From Dongia deserti (GTDB lineage Bacteria > Pseudomonadota > Alphaproteobacteria > Dongiales > Dongiaceae), in contig NZ_QORW01000008.1 in NCBI RefSeq assembly GCF_003574735.1, positions 1 through 64,000 of the forward strand: DNA of 64,000 bases, given 5' to 3'. Every line of letters begins with the position of its first letter. Position 1 is the stretch's first letter. A program made the position numbers and the translations under genes. This document shows positions 63,261-64,000 of the stretch, in pieces. The notes beneath the pieces were generated by a model. That model was not told where the DNA came from. It worked only from the letters and a program-made list of their open reading frames with translations, and did no database searches.

Positions 63261-63286
63261 GTAACCTTCCTCTTTGCCGTGTCGAA
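63261..63286 (+). promoter_or_regulatory. SigF-type ECF promoter of bufA1
   Basis: GTAACC at 63261-63266 and CGAA at 63283-63286 with a 16-base spacer. This agrees with the GTAACC-N16-CGAA type promoter described for SigF of Caulobacter. The bufA1 start codon lies 50 bases downstream. Confidence 0.75.
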
Positions 63287-63335
63287 GCTCTGGGAGTCGG
63301 TCTCAATTCGAGACGTGTAGCAAGGGAGGAATGTC

Positions 63336-63647
63336 ATGAATCGTCGCGCATTCGCTACGTCCGTACTCTCGACCGCCGTCGGGCTCGCCTTGACCATGCA
63401 AGCGCTTCCGGCCCACGCGCAGGAGTCGGGCGATGTGCCACAGGTCGTCAAAGACAACATGGCCCGGATGGAGGCCCAGAACCTCGAAAAGTGCTATGGC
63501 ATCAACGCGGTCGCAAAGAACGACTGCGCCGAAGGGACGCATTCCTGCGCCGGCCAGTCCACCCAGGCGCGAGACCCCCAATCCTTCGTCCTGCTGCCTG
63601 CAGGCACTTGCAGCAAAATCGAGGGCGGCAAGACGTCGGCCAGCTAG
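63336..63647 (+). CDS. bufA1: BufA1-type bufferin (DUF2282), periplasmic copper-binding peptide precursor
   Basis: 103 residues. Signal peptide MNRRAFATSVLSTAVGLALT ends near AHA-Q. The DUF2282 core is present: LEKCYGINAVAKNDCAEGTH, SCAGQS and LPAGTCSKI, with four Cys. Bufferins are modified by BufB (DUF692) with BufC (DUF2063) to bind copper in the periplasm. Here both partner genes downstream are reduced to fragments. AAGGGAGGAA precedes the ATG. Confidence 0.9.
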   Translation: MNRRAFATSVLSTAVGLALTMQALPAHAQESGDVPQVVKDNMARMEAQNLEKCYGINAVAKNDCAEGTHSCAGQSTQARDPQSFVLLPAGTCSKIEGGKTSAS

Positions 63648-63679
63648 GCACGAGAACGCGGTTGGTTGCTCGAGCAGCC

Positions 63680-64000
63680 ATGAGAGACCTGAAACGCAAC
63701 TCGATTCCCGCCGGGGCGGGGATCGGGTTGCGATTTCAGCACCACCAGGCCGTGCTGAACGACCGGCCAGATGTCGCCTGGTTCTGGCGGAGGACGATTC
63801 CGCACACGCCCAAATCGATCTGAGCGCCAGAGCTGTCTGGCTGCTGGTGGAGCGGCTCGTCACAGGCGTCGAGGTCACGCGCATGGAAGAGCCCGCATGG
63901 CGCTTCCTATCGGCGCTCTGCGCTGCTCGGCCGCTTGATGACGCGATCAAAGCCACGCGCGGGATCGAAATGAGTGGTGCATTGGCCGAGCATTTGGTTG
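63680..64000 (+). pseudogene. Deletion remnant joining bufB 5' end to bufC 3' end
   Basis: From 63680 the frame reads MRDLKRNSIPAGAGIGLRFQ and HHQAVLNDRPDVAWF, the start of a DUF692 (BufB) protein. At 63784 similarity ends. A different frame then continues to the window edge, reading VWLLVERLVTGVEVTRMEEP and AWRFLSALCAARPLDDAIKA, which resembles the C-terminal domain of DUF2063 (BufC). The frame from 63680 hits a stop at 63821-63823. A deletion of most of both genes explains this best. The 3' end may continue beyond the window. Confidence 0.75.

Overview
The window looks like chromosomal DNA of a GC-rich alphaproteobacterium. The order Rhodospirillales is the most likely placement, but this is inferred from gene content only. 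Markers for the class are RcdA, TrcR (DUF1013), CyaY, DUF1192, DUF465, DUF1127, several PAS_5 proteins, a SigF/NrsF-type ECF pair with a DUF2282 target, and a heat-shock gene with a ROSE-like leader. I found no rRNA, tRNA, CRISPR array or intact insertion sequence.

Layout. 1-4970: end of a ureohydrolase, two PAS_5 proteins, a LysE exporter, citramalate synthase overlapping a TrmJ-like rRNA/tRNA-type methyltransferase. 5577-11231: a tightly coupled five-gene operon that is the most unusual part of the window. It encodes a membrane sensor (dCache, GAF, degenerate class III cyclase), an MlaE-type permease, an ABC-ATPase-like protein that has lost every nucleotide-handling motif, an MCE (MlaD-like) protein and a TPR lipoprotein. 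11232-17772: a decayed, duplication-rich stretch with a mosaic of PAS_5 and methyltransferase debris, a frameshifted and an intact copy of a secreted esterase, a ToxR/CadC-like regulator with TPRs, and three consecutive PAS_5 genes. 18064-26657: GlxA-type AraC regulator, YHS protein with divergent TetR regulator, a kinase-phospholyase fusion likely acting on hydroxylysine or ethanolamine, P1 peptidase, YgfZ, TIGR02444 protein and UbiX.

26853-45777: DUF465 protein, leuA behind a leucine-rich leader peptide, small membrane proteins, a LysR regulator with a serine hydrolase, a solute-binding protein, an ALDH7-type aminoadipate semialdehyde dehydrogenase, a BON protein, the sixth PAS_5 protein, pseudouridine catabolism (psuG-psuK), trcR, a quinone oxidoreductase and 3-hydroxybutyrate dehydrogenase. 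45778-50027: a candidate anti-Shine-Dalgarno small RNA, thermosensor-controlled hsp20, rcdA, rpmE, cyaY and an ABC exporter. 50158-55551: six TadE/TadG-like genes without any secretion motor. 55606-61638: a conserved envelope block (MotA/TolQ-like, MotB-like and OmpA-like proteins) with suhB and efp. 61853-64000: NrsF, ECF sigma factor, a recognisable SigF-type promoter, bufferin bufA1, and a bufB/bufC deletion remnant.

Functional links: the kinase-phospholyase product (2-aminoadipate semialdehyde, if the substrate is hydroxylysine) would be oxidised by the ALDH7 enzyme at 37668. CimA and LeuA both serve branched-chain amino acid synthesis. The ECF/NrsF pair very probably controls the adjacent bufferin gene.
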